The notes: generated by a model from the sequence alone, not told the origin. Counted from the stretch's first letter, positions 32,294 to 40,880 are shown. The stretch is 64,000 nt of DNA from Martinezella rhizogenes (GCA_013322215.1 JAAMEZ010000047.1:248001-312000); one strand, 5' to 3'. Numbers and translations: made by a program.

Positions 32294-32560
32294 ACGTCTT
32301 TCTCTCCGATTCCCGCTGTCTTCCTGTCCTGCGGGAGAATGGCAAATCTTGGACGATTGTTTATGCAGAATGGGTAATAAAGTCTTAATTTTCCATGCCG
32401 CGATCTGCAACATGACAGATATTTGACGCTCCGTCCGATCACGTTTGGCGTCGCAACATTTTCTTCGTGAAGCCCGATGCCACAGGGCTTCGACCGGAGA
32501 TTTGGCAACGCAGGAAATTTCCATGCGACAAGAAGTGTGAAGCTCCAATGGATCGCCCCC
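32294..32560. other. Intergenic region upstream of the small-peptide transcript
   Basis: No gene is supported here. A hairpin with arms GAAGCCC and GGGCTTC lies at 32469-32491. The region should contain the promoter of the amidotransferase on the minus strand. The candidate promoter of the next transcript begins at 32561. Confidence 0.35.
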
Positions 32561-32589
32561 CTTGCATCGGCTCGAATTTGAGCTACCTT
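32561..32589 (+). promoter_or_regulatory. Candidate promoter for the small-peptide transcript
   Basis: CTTGCA (32561-32566) and TACCTT (32584-32589) are separated by 17 bp, similar to the rhizobial housekeeping promoter CTTGAC-N17-CTATAT. Transcription would start near 32596, about 30 nt before the small ORF. Confidence 0.4.
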
Positions 32590-32610
32590 TGAGTTGTCTG
32601 AAACGTAACG

Positions 32611-32625
32611 AAAGGAAGGTGATCC
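32611..32625 (+). promoter_or_regulatory. Exceptionally strong ribosome-binding site
   Basis: GAAAGGAAGGTGATCC (with the preceding G at 32610) differs by one inserted A from the full complement of the alphaproteobacterial 16S 3' end. Such a long match is rare. It lies directly before ATG 32627 and so supports translation of the short ORF. Confidence 0.7.
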
Positions 32626-32626
32626 A

Positions 32627-32701
32627 ATGTCTAGTGGGATTTCGGTCTTGGTATCTGGCATGGAAATGGTTGTGAACGTTGCGAGGCAGCCCTCGCTCTG
32701 A
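32627..32701 (+). CDS. 24-residue leader peptide or small protein
   Basis: The ORF encodes MSSGISVLVSGMEMVV followed by NVARQPSL and a TGA stop. It has no run of one amino acid, as in classic amino-acid attenuators, and no clear signal sequence, though the middle is hydrophobic. The near-complete anti-Shine-Dalgarno complement before its ATG is strong evidence for translation. It is too short for a standard gene caller. It may act through its translation rather than its product. Confidence 0.55.
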   Translation: MSSGISVLVSGMEMVVNVARQPSL

Positions 32702-32756
32702 CCAACACCTTCCCGAAGCGTTCGCCGCTTCAGGCCAGTTACGGGCCAAAGCTCAT

Positions 32757-32784
32757 GGGGGGTCGCTTAAGGCGGCCCCTTTTG
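32757..32784 (+). terminator. Rho-independent terminator of the small-peptide transcript
   Basis: GGGGTCGCT (32759-32767) and GGCGGCCCC (32771-32779) pair, with two G-U pairs, and are followed by TTTT (32780-32783). It lies 100 bp before otsB. Confidence 0.7.
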
Positions 32785-32884
32785 CATTCATAGGCGCCGT
32801 TATCCAGGCGATCGCCACCGCCTCCCCGCAAGCAATTTCGTTTTTTTCCTTGCCGAATGGGAAGAACGCGTTAGCTAAGGCAGC

Positions 32885-33679
32885 ATGTCTTCTCAGGAAC
32901 AGCCCGAACAGGGTGAAGCCAAGCCGAGGCCGCTGAACGAGCCGGCCCTTACCGCACTCTCATTGTATCCGCAGGACTGGGCCTTGTTCCTCGACATCGA
33001 TGGAACCCTGCTCGATCTTGCCGAAAGACCGGAAGCGATCGTTGTTCCGGACTATCTGCCCGGAACGCTGCATGCGCTATCCCGTCAACTCGGCGGCGCG
33101 CTCGCCTTGGTGACAGGCCGCGCCATCGAATTCGTCGATCCCCTTTTCGCCCCTTTCCGCTTTCCCGTCGCCGGTCTGCATGGCGCGGAACGGCGCGATG
33201 CGGCTGGACGGCTGCGGCGCGCGCATATTCCGCCCGCTTTCCAGGCGTTGAAGGACGTCATTCGACATGAAGCGCTCGCCTGGCCCGGCGCCATCGTCGA
33301 GGATAAGGGGGCTGCCGTCGCGGTTCACTTCCGGCATGCACCGGCAAACGAGGCTGCGATCAGTGAAGCCATGCAACGCCATCTGGAGGAAGCCGGTCCC
33401 GACTGGACCCTGCAGCGCGGCAAGATGGTAATCGAAATCTGCCCTTCCCACGCCAGCAAGGGACATGCGGTCGAGGCGTTTCTCACCGAGGAGCCGTTCG
33501 AGGGACGCCGCCCGGTCGCGATCGGTGACGACGTGACCGACGAGACGATGTTTGCCGCCGCCAACCGTGTCGGCGGCCAATCCGTGCGCATTGGCGATGC
33601 CAGCGGAAAAACGCTGGCGCGTGCATCCATTGCCTCGCCCGCGCGTTTAAGAGACGTGCTGGCAACGCTCGTCAAATAA
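32885..33679 (+). CDS. otsB: Trehalose-6-phosphate phosphatase
   Basis: The 264-residue HAD hydrolase begins LFLDIDGTLLDLAERPE (motif I with both catalytic Asp, at residues about 38-55), contains VTGRAIEFVDPLF and ends with IGDDVTDETMFAAAN (motif IV). It removes phosphate from trehalose-6-phosphate, giving the osmoprotectant trehalose. otsA follows 112 bp later. The small leader transcript upstream may regulate it. Confidence 0.95.
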   Translation: MSSQEQPEQGEAKPRPLNEPALTALSLYPQDWALFLDIDGTLLDLAERPEAIVVPDYLPGTLHALSRQLGGALALVTGRAIEFVDPLFAPFRFPVAGLHGAERRDAAGRLRRAHIPPAFQALKDVIRHEALAWPGAIVEDKGAAVAVHFRHAPANEAAISEAMQRHLEEAGPDWTLQRGKMVIEICPSHASKGHAVEAFLTEEPFEGRRPVAIGDDVTDETMFAAANRVGGQSVRIGDASGKTLARASIASPARLRDVLATLVK

Positions 33680-33720
33680 TCCATCGATCCATACGGCGCC
33701 CTCCAGCTTCTGATTTTTTC

Positions 33721-33764
33721 GCAATTCCGAACGGAAGCCGCTGCGCATTTTTTCCCGGAATTGC
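33721..33764. repeat. Palindromic repeat, copy 3 (between otsB and otsA)
   Basis: GCAATTCC (33721-33728) and GGAATTGC (33757-33764) flank a core GGAAGCCGCTGCGCATTTTTT. It lies in the otsB-otsA gap and ends 28 bp before the otsA start, so any RNA hairpin would be in the intercistronic message. Confidence 0.88.
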
Positions 33765-33791
33765 CTTGGCCTTCTCGAAAGGAAGAATTCG

Positions 33792-35168
33792 TTGAGTCGT
33801 CTCATCATCGTTTCCAACCGCGTTTCCGTGCCCGACCACAAGGGCGCGGCAGCCGCCGGTGGCCTTGCCGTGGCGCTGCAGGCTGCCCTTGCCGAGCGCG
33901 GCGGCATCTGGATGGGCTGGTCCGGAAAATCGAGCGGCGACGTCGAGCCGGAACCGCTGCAGATGACGCAGGACGGCAATATCACCTATGCCCTCACCGA
34001 TCTGACCCAGACCGACGTCGAGGAATATTATCAGGGCTTTGCCAACCGCGTGCTCTGGCCGATCTGCCACTACAGGCTCGATCTTGCCGAATATGCCCGC
34101 AAGGAAATGACCGGCTATTTCCGCGTCAACCGCTTCTTTGCCCATCGGCTGGCGCCGCTCATCGAACCCGACGACATCATCTGGGTGCATGACTATCATC
34201 TCATTCCGCTGGCGGCGGAGCTCAGGCAAATGGGTCTGAAGAACCGTATCGGCTTCTTCCTGCACATTCCCTGGCCGCCGGCCGATGTCGTGCTTGCCAT
34301 GCCGGTGCATGAAGAGATCATGCGTGGTCTTTCCTCCTACGACCTGCTCGGGTTCCAGACGGACCATGATCTGGAAAACTTCGCGGGCTGCCTGAAACGC
34401 GAGGGCATGGGCATCGAGAAAAGCCCCGGCCACTTCAGCGCCCATGGCCATGATTTTCGCGGCGGCGCCTATTCGATCGGCATCGAGACGGCAGGCTTTG
34501 CCGAATTCGCCCGCAGGGCCGCGTCGCACAGCATGGTGCAGAAGGTCCGCCAGAGCATCGAAGGTCGCGACCTGATCCTCGGCGTCGACCGACTCGACTA
34601 CTCCAAGGGCATCACGCAGCGCATCGACGCCTTCGAGCGCTTCATCACCAACAACCCGGCTCACCAACGCAACGTCACCTATCTGCAGATCACGCCGAAA
34701 TCGCGCTCGGAAGTGCCGGAATACGAGGCAATGCAGCATGCCGTCGCCGAACAGGCCGGCCGGGTCAACGGCGCGATCGGCACGGTCGACTGGGTTCCCA
34801 TCCGCTATATCAACCGCTCGATCAGCCGCCCGATCCTGGCGGGTCTCTACAGGCTCGCGAAGGTTGGGCTGGTGACGCCGCTGCGCGACGGCATGAACCT
34901 CGTTGCCAAGGAATATGTTGCCGCGCAGGACCCGGATAATCCCGGCGTGCTGGTGCTCTCGCGCTTTGCCGGCGCCGCGCGAAAGCTGAAGGGTGCCCTT
35001 TTGGTCAACCCCTATGATGTCGACGGCACCGCCAACGCGCTGGCGCGCGCCATCAACATGCCACTGCAGGAGCGGCAGGAGCGCTGGCGCGGCATGATGG
35101 ACTATCTGCTTGAGAATGACGTATCGCACTGGTGCGAGACGTTTCTTAACGATCTCACGTCGGAATAG
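33792..35168 (+). CDS. otsA: Trehalose-6-phosphate synthase
   Basis: The 458-residue GT-B (GT20) synthase joins UDP-glucose and glucose-6-phosphate. It has the N-terminal SRLIIVSNRVSVP, WVHDYHLIPLAAELR, ILGVDRLDYSKGITQR (UDP-glucose site) and TPLRDGMNLVAKEYVAAQ. The start is a TTG at 33792 with GAAAGGAAG upstream; no ATG is available at the family start. It ends 1 bp before the convergent LysR stop. Osmotic or stress induction is expected from the family but is not shown by sequence. Confidence 0.95.
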   Translation: MSRLIIVSNRVSVPDHKGAAAAGGLAVALQAALAERGGIWMGWSGKSSGDVEPEPLQMTQDGNITYALTDLTQTDVEEYYQGFANRVLWPICHYRLDLAEYARKEMTGYFRVNRFFAHRLAPLIEPDDIIWVHDYHLIPLAAELRQMGLKNRIGFFLHIPWPPADVVLAMPVHEEIMRGLSSYDLLGFQTDHDLENFAGCLKREGMGIEKSPGHFSAHGHDFRGGAYSIGIETAGFAEFARRAASHSMVQKVRQSIEGRDLILGVDRLDYSKGITQRIDAFERFITNNPAHQRNVTYLQITPKSRSEVPEYEAMQHAVAEQAGRVNGAIGTVDWVPIRYINRSISRPILAGLYRLAKVGLVTPLRDGMNLVAKEYVAAQDPDNPGVLVLSRFAGAARKLKGALLVNPYDVDGTANALARAINMPLQERQERWRGMMDYLLENDVSHWCETFLNDLTSE

Positions 35169-35169
35169 C

Positions 35170-36078
35170 TCACGTTTGCCCGGCGGCGGCCTCGGCAAGC
35201 AACCATTGCGCCAACTGCTCGGCATGCGGATTCGGCGCCGATGGCGGCAACAGCCAATAGCCGCGCTCCGGCGCTTCCAGCATCGGGCCGGCCATCACCA
35301 CTGTCCGGGCGGCCAGCAGGGTGTCGACTAGACCCATCCAGCCGATCGCAACGCCCTGCTCGCTGAGGGCTGCCTGCACGACCAGCGAATAGGTGTTGAA
35401 ACGCAGGTCGCCGCGCCCGGCATAGGCATCGCGGGCAATGCCAAATGCCGAAAGATAGCTCTCCCAGTCGAACCAGGGCGATGGCATCTCCGAATCGAGA
35501 TGGACGAGCGTCGTGCCGGCGAGCTGCGAGGGATCGGTGAACGGGCCGTGACGTTCCGCGAAACCCCTGGTGCAGATCGGCACGACCTTCTCCGGCAGAA
35601 GCAAGGTAGCCGCCTGACCGAACTCGCTGCGCGTGCCGAAGAAGACGGCGATATCGCCGCTCTCCGGCGCGCCGCGATCCAGCCGCTGCGTGGCGACGAT
35701 CTGAATATCCACCTCCGGGTGGAGAAGCCGGAATGCATGCATGCGCGGGATCAGCCAGAGGGCGGAAAAGGCGTAGTCGGTCCGCAGGCGAACGGACGGA
35801 CGCTCCGCCTCGATACGAAAACTGCGCACCAGACCATCGACGCTACCGACGGATTTCTCGACGATCTCGAACAGGCGCTGACCTTCCGGCGAGAGCGCGA
35901 CGCCGCGATGCTGGCGGCGAAACAGGGGAACACCCATCTGCTCTTCGATGCGGCGGATCTGGTAACTGACGGCGGGTTGCGTCAGGCCAAGCGCCGAAGC
36001 CGCGGCAGACAGGCTGCCCGAACGCCCCACCTCCAGAAAGATCCGCAGCCAGCCAAGATCGACCAGACGTTCAGCCAT
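35170..36078 (-). CDS. LysR regulator of choline-sulfate utilization
   Basis: The 302-residue LysR protein begins MAERLVDLGWLRIFLEVGRSGSLSAAASALG with helix-turn-helix LTQPAVSYQIRRIEEQMG. Its position divergent from choX-betC and its effector domain match the putative choline sulfate-utilization transcription factor family. It probably activates choX-betC in response to choline or choline sulfate. It lies 1 bp from the otsA stop, tail to tail. Confidence 0.85.
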   Translation of the reverse strand: MAERLVDLGWLRIFLEVGRSGSLSAAASALGLTQPAVSYQIRRIEEQMGVPLFRRQHRGVALSPEGQRLFEIVEKSVGSVDGLVRSFRIEAERPSVRLRTDYAFSALWLIPRMHAFRLLHPEVDIQIVATQRLDRGAPESGDIAVFFGTRSEFGQAATLLLPEKVVPICTRGFAERHGPFTDPSQLAGTTLVHLDSEMPSPWFDWESYLSAFGIARDAYAGRGDLRFNTYSLVVQAALSEQGVAIGWMGLVDTLLAARTVVMAGPMLEAPERGYWLLPPSAPNPHAEQLAQWLLAEAAAGQT

Positions 36079-36177
36079 AAAATTTCCTTTTGCCAGCCAT
36101 CGAAAAATGCTCGCTTCACAGGAGGAACTCTAGTGATGTTCAATAAAAGAATCCAATAACAAGAGGGAGCCTTCGTC

Positions 36178-37125
36178 ATGCGCATGTCTGCAACGGGTCG
36201 GCTGGCCGCCGGCGCTCTTCTTTCCGTCCTTTCCTTTGCCGGCATCGCCCGGGCCGATGGCGATAGCTGCAAGACCATCCATATGTCGGACCCCGGCTGG
36301 ACCGACATCACCTCGACCAACGGCGTGACCGGCGTATTACTGACCGCGCTCGGCTACGAGCCAGATATCAAGACCCTCTCCGTGCCGATCGGCTACCAGG
36401 CCATGAAGACGGGCGAGATCGATGTCTTCCTCGGCAACTGGATGCCGGCGCAGAAGGCCTTCGTCGACGATCTCAACAAGGCGAAGGCAGCCGAGGTGTT
36501 GAACCGCAATCTTGAGGGCGCGAAGTTCACGCTCGCCGTGCCGACCTATGTTGCCGACAAGGGCATCAAGGATTTTTCTGACCTGCAGAAGCATGGTGAT
36601 GATTTCGGCCGTAAGATCTACGGCATCGAGCCGGGTGCGCCGGCCAATGCCAATATCCAGAAGATGATCGACGCCAACGACTTTGGCCTGAAGGGCTGGG
36701 AGCTGGTGGAATCGAGCGAGCAGGCCATGCTGTCGCAGGTCGAGCGCGCATCGAAGGACAAGCAGGCGATCGTCTTCCTCGCCTGGGCGCCGCATCCGAT
36801 GAACGAACGGTTCAAGATCGCCTATCTCTCCGGCGGTGACGCCTATTTCGGCGCGAATTATGGCGGCGCCGAAGTCTATACGCTGGCGCGCACCGGCTGG
36901 TCGGCGCAATGCCCGAATGCCGCCAAGCTCTTCCATAACCTGACCTTCGACATCGGCATGGAAAATTCGCTGATGGGTTCGATTCTCGGCGGCGACAGCG
37001 CCAAGGATGCGGCGACCGCCTGGTTGAAGGCGCATCCGGATGCCTTGACGCCCTGGCTTGCCGGCGTCACCACTATCGACGGCAAGCCCGGCCTCGACGC
37101 CGTCAAAGCCGCCATCGGCCTCTGA
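36178..37125 (+). CDS. choX: Choline ABC transporter periplasmic binding protein
   Basis: The 315-residue protein has an N-terminal signal peptide (cleavage near AGIARADG) and the glycine-betaine/choline-binding fold. It starts its mature part DSCKTIHMSDPGWTDITST, and has DVFLGNWMPAQKAFV and VFLAWAPHPMNERFKI, with Trp residues that build the aromatic box for the quaternary ammonium. It sits 20 bp before betC. The permease and ATPase genes choW and choV are not in the window, so it may work with a transporter encoded elsewhere. Confidence 0.9.
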   Translation: MRMSATGRLAAGALLSVLSFAGIARADGDSCKTIHMSDPGWTDITSTNGVTGVLLTALGYEPDIKTLSVPIGYQAMKTGEIDVFLGNWMPAQKAFVDDLNKAKAAEVLNRNLEGAKFTLAVPTYVADKGIKDFSDLQKHGDDFGRKIYGIEPGAPANANIQKMIDANDFGLKGWELVESSEQAMLSQVERASKDKQAIVFLAWAPHPMNERFKIAYLSGGDAYFGANYGGAEVYTLARTGWSAQCPNAAKLFHNLTFDIGMENSLMGSILGGDSAKDAATAWLKAHPDALTPWLAGVTTIDGKPGLDAVKAAIGL

Positions 37126-37145
37126 GTTTCAAGAAAGACACCAGC

Positions 37146-38660
37146 ATGTCCCGCCCGAATATCCTCATCCTCATGGTCGATCAGTTCAACGGGACATTCT
37201 TTCCCGACGGCCCGGCCGATTTCCTGCATGCGCCGGTCCTGAAGGCGCTGGCGAAGCGCTCCGTGCGCTTTGCCAATAGCTATACGGCAAGCCCGCTCTG
37301 TGCGCCGGCGCGCGCCTCCTTCATGTCCGGGCAACTGCCGAGCCGCACCCGCGTCTACGACAATGCCGCCGAATTCTGCTCGGACATTCCGACCTTTGCC
37401 CATCACCTTCGCGCCGCCGGCTATCAGACGGCGCTGTCGGGCAAGATGCACTTCGTCGGCCCGGACCAGATGCACGGCTTCGAGGAGCGCCTGACGACGG
37501 ACATCTATCCCGCCGATTTCGGCTGGACGCCCGACTATACCAAGCCCGGCGAGCGCATCGACTGGTGGTATCACAATCTCGGCTCGGTGACCGGCGCGGG
37601 CACTGCCGAGATCACCAACCAGATGGAGTATGACGACGAGGTCGCCTATCATGCGACCCGCAAGCTCTACGACCTCTCCCGCCGCCAAGACGAACGGCCC
37701 TGGTGCCTGACCGTCAGTTTCACGCATCCGCACGACCCCTATGTCGCGCGCCGCCGTTTCTGGGATCTCTATGAGGATTGCCCGGCGCTCGACCCTGAGG
37801 TTGGCGAGATTCCCTTCGATCAGCAGGACCCGCATTCGCAGCGGCTGATGAAGGCGTGCGACCACACCGCTTTCGACATCACGCCGGAGCAGATCCGCCG
37901 GGCGCGGCGCGGCTATTTCGCCAACATCTCCTATGTCGACGAAAAGATCGGCGAGATTCTCGAAACGCTCGAGCGCGGCCGTATGGCCGACAACACTATC
38001 ATCCTCTTCGTCTCCGACCATGGCGACATGCTCGGCGAGCGCGGGCTCTGGTTCAAGATGAACTTCTTCGAGGGCTCGGCTCGCGTGCCGCTGATGATCG
38101 CAGCCCCCGGCTGGCAGCCGAAGCGGATCGACCAGCCGGTTTCGACACTGGACGTGACGCCGACGCTAGCCGCCCTTGCCGGCATCGACATTGCCTCGCT
38201 GCGCCGCTGGACCGATGGCGAGGACCTGACGCCGCTGGCTCTTGGAACCGGAGGCCGGGGTCCCGTGCCGATGGAATATGCCGCGGAGGGCTCCGAAGCG
38301 CCGCTCGTTGCCTTACGCGACGGCCACTACAAGCTGACCCTTTGCGAGAAGGACCCGCCGATGCTCTTCAATATCGCCGAGGACCCGAAGGAGCTTAATA
38401 ACCTGGCCAGTGACCCGGCCTATGCGGAAACGCTGAACCGGCTGACGGCGCAGGCCATGACACGCTGGAACCTTGCAAGCTTCGACGCTGCCGTGCGCGA
38501 AAGCCAGGCACGGCGATGGGTTGTTTACACCGCCCTGCGTAACGGCGCCTATTATCCCTGGGACTACCAGCCACTGCAGAAGGCCTCGGAGCGCTACATG
38601 CGCAACCACATGGATCTCAACGTGCTGGAGGAGAACCAGCGGTTTCCGCGCGGGGAATAG
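37146..38660 (+). CDS. betC: Choline-sulfatase
   Basis: The 504-residue type I sulfatase has C52-A-P-A-R56, the formylglycine modification motif, and metal residues in ILMVDQFNGTF and FVSDHGDMLGERGLW. It hydrolyses choline-O-sulfate to choline and sulfate in the cytoplasm. It forms an operon with choX and is controlled by the divergent LysR gene. betI, betB and betA are absent in this window, so choline oxidation is encoded elsewhere. Confidence 0.94.
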   Translation: MSRPNILILMVDQFNGTFFPDGPADFLHAPVLKALAKRSVRFANSYTASPLCAPARASFMSGQLPSRTRVYDNAAEFCSDIPTFAHHLRAAGYQTALSGKMHFVGPDQMHGFEERLTTDIYPADFGWTPDYTKPGERIDWWYHNLGSVTGAGTAEITNQMEYDDEVAYHATRKLYDLSRRQDERPWCLTVSFTHPHDPYVARRRFWDLYEDCPALDPEVGEIPFDQQDPHSQRLMKACDHTAFDITPEQIRRARRGYFANISYVDEKIGEILETLERGRMADNTIILFVSDHGDMLGERGLWFKMNFFEGSARVPLMIAAPGWQPKRIDQPVSTLDVTPTLAALAGIDIASLRRWTDGEDLTPLALGTGGRGPVPMEYAAEGSEAPLVALRDGHYKLTLCEKDPPMLFNIAEDPKELNNLASDPAYAETLNRLTAQAMTRWNLASFDAAVRESQARRWVVYTALRNGAYYPWDYQPLQKASERYMRNHMDLNVLEENQRFPRGE

Positions 38661-38732
38661 GGCGAACAGGATTTCGGTAGCCCATTGCCGGTTGAGGCGA
38701 TAAGGTCGCGCGCATCACAAGGGAGACTATCC

Positions 38733-38942
38733 ATGAAAATCAGCGCAAGAAACCGCCTCAAAGGCAAGGTCGTCGAAGTCACCAAGGGTGCGACGACCGC
38801 GCATGTCCGCATCGATATCGGCAATGGCTCGATCGTGACTTCCTCGATCACCAACGAGGCCGTCGACGAGCTGGGCTTGACGGTAGGATCTTCGGCCTAT
38901 GCCGTCATCAAGGCATCCGACGTCATGGTCGCTGTCGACTAA
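38733..38942 (+). CDS. Mop-type molybdate-binding (molbindin) protein
   Basis: The 69-residue protein is a single TOBE/Mop domain: MKISARNRLKGKVVEVTKGATTAHVRI, then SSITNEAVDELGL and AVIKASDVMVAVD. Such proteins bind molybdate or tungstate as oligomers and store or buffer it in the cytoplasm. It starts 73 bp after betC with GGGAG upstream. It might be cotranscribed with betC, or form its own unit. The first base of the next palindromic repeat overlaps its stop codon. Confidence 0.88.
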   Translation: MKISARNRLKGKVVEVTKGATTAHVRIDIGNGSIVTSSITNEAVDELGLTVGSSAYAVIKASDVMVAVD

Positions 38943-38989
38943 CGCAGTTCCAGGAAAAGCGCGCAGCGGTTTTCCGTCCGGAACTGCGT
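38942..38989. repeat. Palindromic repeat, copy 4 (GCAGTTCC arms)
   Basis: ACGCAGTTCC (38942-38951) and GGAACTGCGT (38980-38989) pair perfectly. On the minus strand the core GGAAAACCGCTGCGCGCTTTT matches the other copies. The arm differs from copies 1-3 by a compensated A/G to T/C change. It lies between the convergent Mop and trmO genes. Confidence 0.88.
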
Positions 38990-38997
38990 AAAACAAT

Positions 38998-39528
38998 CTA
39001 AGCATCGCGCTTCTGGCAGTAATGCGCGGTTTCGCCGTCGCCGGTCTGGAAATCTCCGGGCTGCGACGGCGCGATCGGTTTGAATAGAGTGCGATCCGGC
39101 TTCAGATCGAGCAGCGGCGTGCCGTCCAGGCAATCGAGGCCACGCACCAGCAGCACGGGACCCTCGACGGCTTCCAGCTTGACGATGGACGTACCAATGG
39201 GATTGGGCCGCACGGGTGAGCGCAGCGAGAAGGTGCCATGCACCTTGCCATTGCTGGCCGGGCTTTGCAGCACGAGGTCCCGCCGGGACCGATCCAGCCA
39301 ATAGAGAACTTCCAGCCGCTCGAAGACATCCACCCCCTTCAGTGCCGGCACCCAGGGTTCGAAGATCTCGATCCGACAGATCGGGCCGTCATGCCGGCCC
39401 TGCCGTGGCGTCTCCATGCGCGATGTCCAGGGTGTGGAGATGCGGCCGATGAATGTGAGACCGGCATCCGAGGCTGCGGGCGGCTCGACAGCCACCTCGT
39501 TTTCGCGAATTTCGTTTTCCCGAACCAT
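38998..39528 (-). CDS. tsaA: tRNA (N6-threonylcarbamoyladenosine-37-N6)-methyltransferase TrmO
   Basis: The 176-residue TsaA/TrmO (UPF0066) protein has TFIGRISTPWTSRMETPRQG, FERLEVLYWLDRSRR, TFSLRSPVRPNPIGTSIVKL and GLDCLDGTPLLDLKP. It methylates t6A37 of threonine tRNA using SAM. It lies 23 bp downstream of a metal-type ABC binding-protein gene on the same strand, an association also seen in other genomes without a clear reason. Confidence 0.9.
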   Translation of the reverse strand: MVRENEIRENEVAVEPPAASDAGLTFIGRISTPWTSRMETPRQGRHDGPICRIEIFEPWVPALKGVDVFERLEVLYWLDRSRRDLVLQSPASNGKVHGTFSLRSPVRPNPIGTSIVKLEAVEGPVLLVRGLDCLDGTPLLDLKPDRTLFKPIAPSQPGDFQTGDGETAHYCQKRDA

Positions 39529-39551
39529 GAATGCCTCCCTGGACCCAGCGA

Positions 39552-40577
39552 TTACTTCAGGCCCTTCAGCAGGGTCGTCAGCTGATCATCGGTCAGATCG
39601 ACCTGATAGAACAGCTTGTAGAACTGCTTCACGTCATCGGCAAAGTCGCTGCGGAAGAGCTTCGGATAGAGCAGCTTCTCCATCCAGCGCACGCCGAGCA
39701 GCCGATTGACGCCGGGTGGGGAATCGAACCAACCGAAGGGCAAGGATGGCGGCACGAAGATCTTGCCATCCTTGACGGCTTTGATCGCAGCCCATTGTGG
39801 ATCGCTCTTTACCGAAGCCGCGAAACTGGGGTTCTCGGCGATGATGATATCCGGATTCCAACCGACGACCTGCTGCGGCGTGACCTTGGTGAGCCCACCT
39901 TTGCCGGCGGCAGCGGCGACATTCATCGTGCCCACGGCATCGAGAATTTCGAGGTTGATCGAGCCGGAGAGCCCGGTTTCCAGACCATCGGCGCCACGGC
40001 CGTAATAAACGCGCGGGCGCGGATCGTTCGGCAGCGTCGCCAGCTTTTCGTTCAGATCCTTGATCGCCGAATCGGCGTAGTCGGCAAGTTTGTCGGCGCG
40101 ATCCTTGACGCCGATCAGGGCGCCGAGATCGCGAAGCGTATCAGCGGTGCGGGCAAAGCTGCCATCGACCAGGACATAGGGGATATGCGTTTGAGACTGC
40201 ACCTTGTCGGCCAGAGCCTTGTAGGTCGGGTCGACCGTGCCGGCATCGAGGATGATGTCGGGCTTGGCGTCCAAGACCGCCTGCGAGCTGATGGTTCCGT
40301 CCTTGCCCGTCAAGCGTCCAACCGTCGGAAGCGATCGCACCGACGGCATCAGATAGGCCTTGGCGGCATCATCGGGCGCATGGACCCAACCGACCAGTTT
40401 TTCCGGCGCCAGCACATAGACCAGCGCGGTTGCCGGCGGGCCGGCGACGAGAATACGGTTGATCTTGTCCGGCACGGACACCGTGCGTCCCGCCGCATCG
40501 GTGATGATTCGCGCCTCGGCTGCGACCGGCATCAGGCCAACGAAGGCCAGAGCAAGAACCGCAAGAAATCTCATCAT
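39552..40577 (-). CDS. Periplasmic binding protein of a class III metal-chelate ABC importer
   Basis: The 341-residue protein has a signal peptide (MMRFLAVLALAFVGLMPVAAEA) and the cluster III fold with a connecting helix, like siderophore, heme, cobalamin and some molybdate binding proteins. Conserved segments are IITDAAGRTVSVPDKINRIL, DIILDAGTVDP and WNPDIIIAENP. No permease or ATPase gene is next to it. The nearby Mop protein makes molybdate or tungstate a possible ligand, but iron-chelate is equally possible. Confidence 0.8.
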   Translation of the reverse strand: MMRFLAVLALAFVGLMPVAAEARIITDAAGRTVSVPDKINRILVAGPPATALVYVLAPEKLVGWVHAPDDAAKAYLMPSVRSLPTVGRLTGKDGTISSQAVLDAKPDIILDAGTVDPTYKALADKVQSQTHIPYVLVDGSFARTADTLRDLGALIGVKDRADKLADYADSAIKDLNEKLATLPNDPRPRVYYGRGADGLETGLSGSINLEILDAVGTMNVAAAAGKGGLTKVTPQQVVGWNPDIIIAENPSFAASVKSDPQWAAIKAVKDGKIFVPPSLPFGWFDSPPGVNRLLGVRWMEKLLYPKLFRSDFADDVKQFYKLFYQVDLTDDQLTTLLKGLK

Positions 40578-40880
40578 GAAAGCTGCTCGTTCTGATCGAG
40601 GGGACCCCGGGGCGGCACTATGGCATAGCGCTATATCGGATGGAACATCGCGGAGACACTATTCCAAAATGAAACGCATCCGAACCGATCACGTCGGCTT
40701 GAAGCGCGATCGAGCCACTTTCATTACATCGCATGTAATTGAGGCCAGCATGCGCCGTGGCGTATCTAAAGACCATCTTCTTGCAGGAAGAGCTTTTAGC
40801 CCTTCAACGAAAGAGAGCCCTCACCCGGCATGACGTCGATGGCCACGACATCATTCCAACGGTCGGCTCAGGAGAACTCC
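40578..40880. other. Intergenic region with a palindrome
   Basis: No gene is supported here. ATTACAT-CGC-ATGTAAT at 40723-40739 is a perfect 7-bp inverted repeat, between the binding-protein gene (minus) and the SnoaL-like gene (plus). It could be an operator for either. A GGAGA site precedes the gene at 40881. Nothing else was recognised. Confidence 0.4.

Larger units (their letters stand above)
32596..32784 (+). ncRNA. Candidate structured leader or small RNA encoding a 24-residue peptide
   Basis: Promoter, small ORF and terminator define a transcript of about 190 nt. GGAAGGTG (32614-32621, the ribosome-binding site) is perfectly complementary to CACCTTCC (32706-32713), just after the small ORF stop. 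A second hairpin GAAGCG/CGCTTC lies at 32715-32731, and a terminator at 32757-32784. The arrangement suits translation-dependent attenuation or a dual-function small RNA. otsB begins 100 nt later and may be the regulated gene. Ends are inferred. Confidence 0.5.

Noticed and set aside
33672..35225. 517-codon minus-strand ORF
   Set aside because: It lies antisense to otsA, which has all family motifs.
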